This document shows positions 60,499-64,000 of a stretch of DNA of 64,000 nt, in pieces. Within the stretch, counting starts at the first letter, position 1; each line of letters starts with the position of its first letter. The position numbers were made by a program, and so were the translations under genes. Location: positions 1 through 64,000 of the forward strand of contig CAMDHM010000011.1 of the NCBI GenBank assembly GCA_945898195.1. Direction: 5' to 3'. Under the pieces are notes generated by a model, which was given only the letters and a program-made list of their open reading frames with translations, searched no databases and was not told where the DNA came from. Source of the stretch: Pseudobacteriovorax antillogorgiicola. GTDB lineage: Bacteria > Bdellovibrionota_B > Oligoflexia > Oligoflexales > RGVZ01.

Positions 60499-61011
60499 TT
60501 AGTTCTCAACCCTGGTAACGACGAGTTTGAACGTGACAAACTCAGCCTGTTGAGCTGACAACATGATCCGTTTCATCAATTTAAAAGGATGCCCCTTGTC
60601 CATTTCCATGGTCAAGGCACCTGACTTTCCTAACTGGGCTGGATCGTTAACGGTGGCCGCAACGATACGTTTATTGGCCTCCGAGATTCGTTTCAACTCA
60701 TCGTAAACTGGACGAATCCCACCCTGATAAGATTCACCCAATTGCTCCTTCGGAACCTCGCCGTTCACCACGTCTACAACTTTTTTGTCGTTCACAAAAA
60801 TTTCTGATTTCGTCACGACGATGGCTGGTAATTCGTCAAGGCTGACCATGGTCACCGAGTCTGGTAATTCCAGACCGGAATTGACGTCATGGGAAACTGG
60901 ATCCGTCGAATAACTCATGAGCAGGAAGACGATCAAAATACTGAAAATATCCAGCATCGGATATAAATTCAGTGTCAGGGTTTCTTTACTACCCCCGCCG
61001 ACGGATGCCAT
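60499..61011 (-). CDS. TolR/ExbD-family protein (AglS-like)
   Basis: 170 aa; LNLYPMLDIFSILIVFLLMSYS membrane segment with Asp. Confidence 0.82.
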   Translation of the reverse strand: MASVGGGSKETLTLNLYPMLDIFSILIVFLLMSYSTDPVSHDVNSGLELPDSVTMVSLDELPAIVVTKSEIFVNDKKVVDVVNGEVPKEQLGESYQGGIRPVYDELKRISEANKRIVAATVNDPAQLGKSGALTMEMDKGHPFKLMKRIMLSAQQAEFVTFKLVVTRVEN

Positions 61012-61053
61012 CTGAACGACTCCCTCTTGGAATCAAGGCCACACAAAATGTGG

Positions 61054-61599
61054 CTATAGAATCACGCTACCCATCACGATTTTTGGAAATAAAAATTGCT
61101 GATCCTGTTCCATCGCACCCGTTTTCTCGTTTTTAACGGCTAAAATCGGGTCTGTTTGCTTGCGAAACTTAGCTGAATCGAGGATCGCCGAAATACTATC
61201 CCAGATCACGTCATCCTCAGAGAATAAGGTCAACTTATCTTGGGTGGGATTGGCCTGGCGAATCGCGACTAATCGTTCATGCATCCGAGCCAAACCATCT
61301 TTAGTGTTTGGGAAATCAAACTTCTGCTCGTTTTTAGGGTCTTTTGTAAATTCAGTTATGATCTGAATTTTGTCTTTTGCGGCATCGATTTTCACATCCA
61401 AAGTCCGCTGACTTTCTTCCTTCGGCTGCGGAGCATTCGAAAGAAATGGCACCTGCACCTCAATGATGCCGGTGGCCACAAACACCGCCGAAAACAGCAG
61501 GAATGTATTGAGCATGGAAAAAACATCAATGAACGGAATAATATTCAGTTCAATATCAGTCATGTCCTGGCGTTTGATGCCTTTGCGTTTACGTCGCAT
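61054..61599 (-). CDS. TolR/ExbD-family protein (AglR-like)
   Basis: 181 aa; DIELNIIPFIDVFSMLNTFLLFSAVF. Confidence 0.85.
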   Translation of the reverse strand: MRRKRKGIKRQDMTDIELNIIPFIDVFSMLNTFLLFSAVFVATGIIEVQVPFLSNAPQPKEESQRTLDVKIDAAKDKIQIITEFTKDPKNEQKFDFPNTKDGLARMHERLVAIRQANPTQDKLTLFSEDDVIWDSISAILDSAKFRKQTDPILAVKNEKTGAMEQDQQFLFPKIVMGSVIL

Positions 61600-61617
61600 G
61601 GGTCACCCGTCAATAAA

Positions 61618-62310
61618 TCAGTCGGCACTTGCGGTCGCCATATCCTGGCCACTGCGTATTTTCATTTTGCGTGTGTAAAGCAAATCCATAAGGCGTGCGG
61701 CGTTCTGATTGATATCGTCGATGATGGCCGTCTGCTTATTCATCAAAAGACCATAGACCAACAGACAAAGCAGGGCTGTCGCGAGACCGAAGGTTGTCGC
61801 TGAAAGAGCCTCAGCAATACCTTGCGCCAGGATCACAGCCTTTTGTTGACCGGTGGCATTTGCCGCGGCCGCAAAGGACTTGATCAATCCAAAGAGGGTA
61901 CCCAGTAGCCCGAGCAAGGTGGCAACGTTTGCCGTTGTTGCCAACAGGGGCACCCGTCGGGAGACCCGCGGAATCGCCGCTAGCTGGGCATGGTGCATGG
62001 CATTTTCGATCTCTTCGGTTGAATCATTGGCACGCTTCAGGCCCTCGGCCAGTACATAAGGAAGCAGCTGCCCCTGATTGCGTTTCCCTTTGCACAGGCG
62101 AATCGCGTTCTCAATCGAGTTGTTCATCACCAACTTCTGTACGGCCGACATAAAGGCCGAACTATTGGAAAGATCATACTGATACCAGTATCGAAACACC
62201 CGTTCGACAATGATCGAGACCGACAAGATCAGGGTCAGGGTGATCCCACACATCACAACAAAGTGGGGGCCGTCATTGGGGTTAAACAATTTTACAAGCG
62301 AGTCAATCAT
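61618..62310 (-). CDS. TolQ/ExbB/MotA-family proton channel (AglQ-like)
   Basis: 230 aa; RRVPLLATTANVATLLGLLGTLFGLIKSF; ALSATTFGLATALLCLLVYGLL. Confidence 0.88.
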   Translation of the reverse strand: MIDSLVKLFNPNDGPHFVVMCGITLTLILSVSIIVERVFRYWYQYDLSNSSAFMSAVQKLVMNNSIENAIRLCKGKRNQGQLLPYVLAEGLKRANDSTEEIENAMHHAQLAAIPRVSRRVPLLATTANVATLLGLLGTLFGLIKSFAAAANATGQQKAVILAQGIAEALSATTFGLATALLCLLVYGLLMNKQTAIIDDINQNAARLMDLLYTRKMKIRSGQDMATASAD

Positions 62311-62508
62311 GGTTCGAAGCTCCTCTTGCTCCCGGGCGCATGGCCTGTCAGCGTCGACAGGCTAAACAATTAAGTTCACTGCTATTTTACGGACTCCGGA
62401 ATGAGCAAGTCAACTAACGCACCTAAATCCAGATTTAGAGTGTGCAGGACGACCAAATTATCGTAAGCTCCCGCTTGGATTCGGATTTTTACAAGGGAAG
62501 CCGGGACC

Positions 62509-63009
62509 ATGAAACATCAGCAGAATGACAGCGGAATTCCCATTTTTACCACGAAACACAAAGAGTTTCTGGCATGGGCAAGGAAGAACTCGCTATGGCC
62601 ATATCCATTCGGCACAGCTTGCTGTGGGATCGAATATATGGCAGTGGTCGGCCCGAAGTACGATATCAGCCGATTCGGGGCTGAAGTCGTCCGGTTTTCA
62701 CCACGGCAGTGCGACCTGATGATTGTTGCCGGCACCATTACCGAGAAAATGGCTCCGGTTATTAAAAAGATTTATGACCAGATGGCCGAGCCCAAATGGG
62801 TGATGGCTATGGGTGCCTGCGCATCTAGTGGTGGGTTTTACCGGGCATATCATGTCCTACAAGGTGTTGACCGGATCATCCCGGTTGATATTTATGTCGC
62901 TGGCTGCCCTCCCACCCCAGAGGCGGTGATCGCTGGTTTGATGACACTCCAGGACAAAATTCACCGGGAAGCCCTTGGCGTCGTGGAATCTGACCCAACA
63001 GTCACCTGA
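62509..63009 (+). CDS. nuoB: NADH-quinone oxidoreductase subunit B
   Basis: 166 aa; [69 protein letters not shown]. Confidence 0.95.
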   Translation: MKHQQNDSGIPIFTTKHKEFLAWARKNSLWPYPFGTACCGIEYMAVVGPKYDISRFGAEVVRFSPRQCDLMIVAGTITEKMAPVIKKIYDQMAEPKWVMAMGACASSGGFYRAYHVLQGVDRIIPVDIYVAGCPPTPEAVIAGLMTLQDKIHREALGVVESDPTVT

Positions 63010-63032
63010 CCGGATAACACGGGTTTTCTTTA

Positions 63033-64000
63033 ATGCAGCCGAAATTTCAGCCCACGATTGTCGCTTATAACGAAGCAGGGCGCATTGCGCTTCCTGAAGG
63101 CAATGCTCTGACAAATTTGTGCTCAGGCGCCCGACTGATCATGACGGGCGACCCCGCAGCCCTCCCGGCAGCATTGGCCCAAGGCCCCCTAGCGGTTTTA
63201 ACCAACAGCCTCGATCCGGAACTACTAGCCAAGATTCGCCAGCATTCTAGCTCTGCCAACCCCGATTCCGCTGTTATTCTGCTCGTCGATAAGGTCCACA
63301 TCGAATACACGAAAGCCTTGGGCGGCAAAGAGCACGAGCTGGTAGACCATATTATTGCCGTCCGAACCGCTGCAGACGGCGGGCCATCAGCCTGGAGCAA
63401 TACGGACCTGCGAGCCACCCTCCAAAAACTGATTCGTAGTGATTTTTTTGGCGTTGAAAAATACCTGCGCACCGGCGCCCGGATTTTAAGTTTTCCAATA
63501 ACTTCATCCAAGGACCGCGATCAACTGCACCAGGAAACGACCAGCTTCGCGACCTCCTGCGGTCTGAGCCAATCCATTGCCTTGACGGCAAAACAGATTG
63601 TTCAGGAAATGCTGCTCAACGCCATTTACGATGCGCCAAATGCTGCGGGACATCGCCAGCCCAAGGAGCGCTCCGGTCACCCGGTAGATTTGGCCGTGAA
63701 AGACCAGGGCCGACTCGAACTAGGTTTTGACGGAGAAATCCTGGCTATTTCGGTATGGGACCCCTTCGGCTTGTTCAAGCGGGAGACTTTCTTCAATTAC
63801 GCGCGGAAGGCTCTGTTTCGCGCGAATTCGGAAGATATTATCGATACGAAGGTCGAAGGAGCCGGACTCGGATTAATGACCGTTTATCTAAAAAGTCACG
63901 GCCTTGTCTGTAATGTTGATCCCGGGCACGCGACCGAAGTGATGGCCTTGATCGATACCGGCACAAAAGTACGCGATTTCGAGAAGATTCCTCGTTCCAT
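63033..64000 (+). CDS. HATPase-like (histidine-kinase-type ATPase fold) protein, truncated by window edge
   Basis: Open frame from ATG 63033 to the edge; N-box-like VQEMLLNAIYDAP and G-box-like GAGLGLMTVYLKSHG; not in the supplied ORF track. Confidence 0.65.
   Translation, partial: MQPKFQPTIVAYNEAGRIALPEGNALTNLCSGARLIMTGDPAALPAALAQGPLAVLTNSLDPELLAKIRQHSSSANPDSAVILLVDKVHIEYTKALGGKEHELVDHIIAVRTAADGGPSAWSNTDLRATLQKLIRSDFFGVEKYLRTGARILSFPITSSKDRDQLHQETTSFATSCGLSQSIALTAKQIVQEMLLNAIYDAPNAAGHRQPKERSGHPVDLAVKDQGRLELGFDGEILAISVWDPFGLFKRETFFNYARKALFRANSEDIIDTKVEGAGLGLMTVYLKSHGLVCNVDPGHATEVMALIDTGTKVRDFEKIPRS

Overview
The gene content looks like a Bdellovibrionota/Deltaproteobacteria-type chromosome (inference). 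The window is mostly core and envelope loci. (1) Slt-type lytic transglycosylase, then a TPR-glycosyltransferase cassette. (2) A near-complete minus-strand type II secretion operon (C-C'-D-E-F-G-H-I-J-K-L-M-N) headed by aroK and two tandem GspC-like genes. (3) ychF, yajQ, then the rpsU-dnaG-rpoD macromolecular-synthesis operon and a tRNA-Met(CAT). (4) A giant 3321-aa predicted lipoprotein made of about 23 Ig-like units of about 103 aa, arranged as a three-unit higher-order repeat, with a C-terminal delta-60-like domain. (5) A dipeptide epimerase and a CAP-domain lipoprotein. (6) A small nucleotidyltransferase/RHH (toxin-antitoxin-like) module flanked by ~96-bp direct copies of the 3' end of the CAP gene and preceded by a perfect 13-bp-arm palindrome. 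(7) dus, a deoxyhypusine-synthase-like gene, pyrD, and a 131-bp MITE-like element whose 28-bp terminal inverted repeats match the end of a possible IS fragment at the left edge. (8) An AglQRS/Glt-like gliding (envelope force-transduction) operon with surE and an NlpD-like gene, then nuoB and an HATPase-like ORF running off the right edge that the ORF track does not list. The best candidates for something undescribed are the TA module with the duplicated gene tail, the higher-order-repeat lipoprotein with recent internal duplication, and the IS/MITE pair. All family assignments are from motif recognition; no searches were run.
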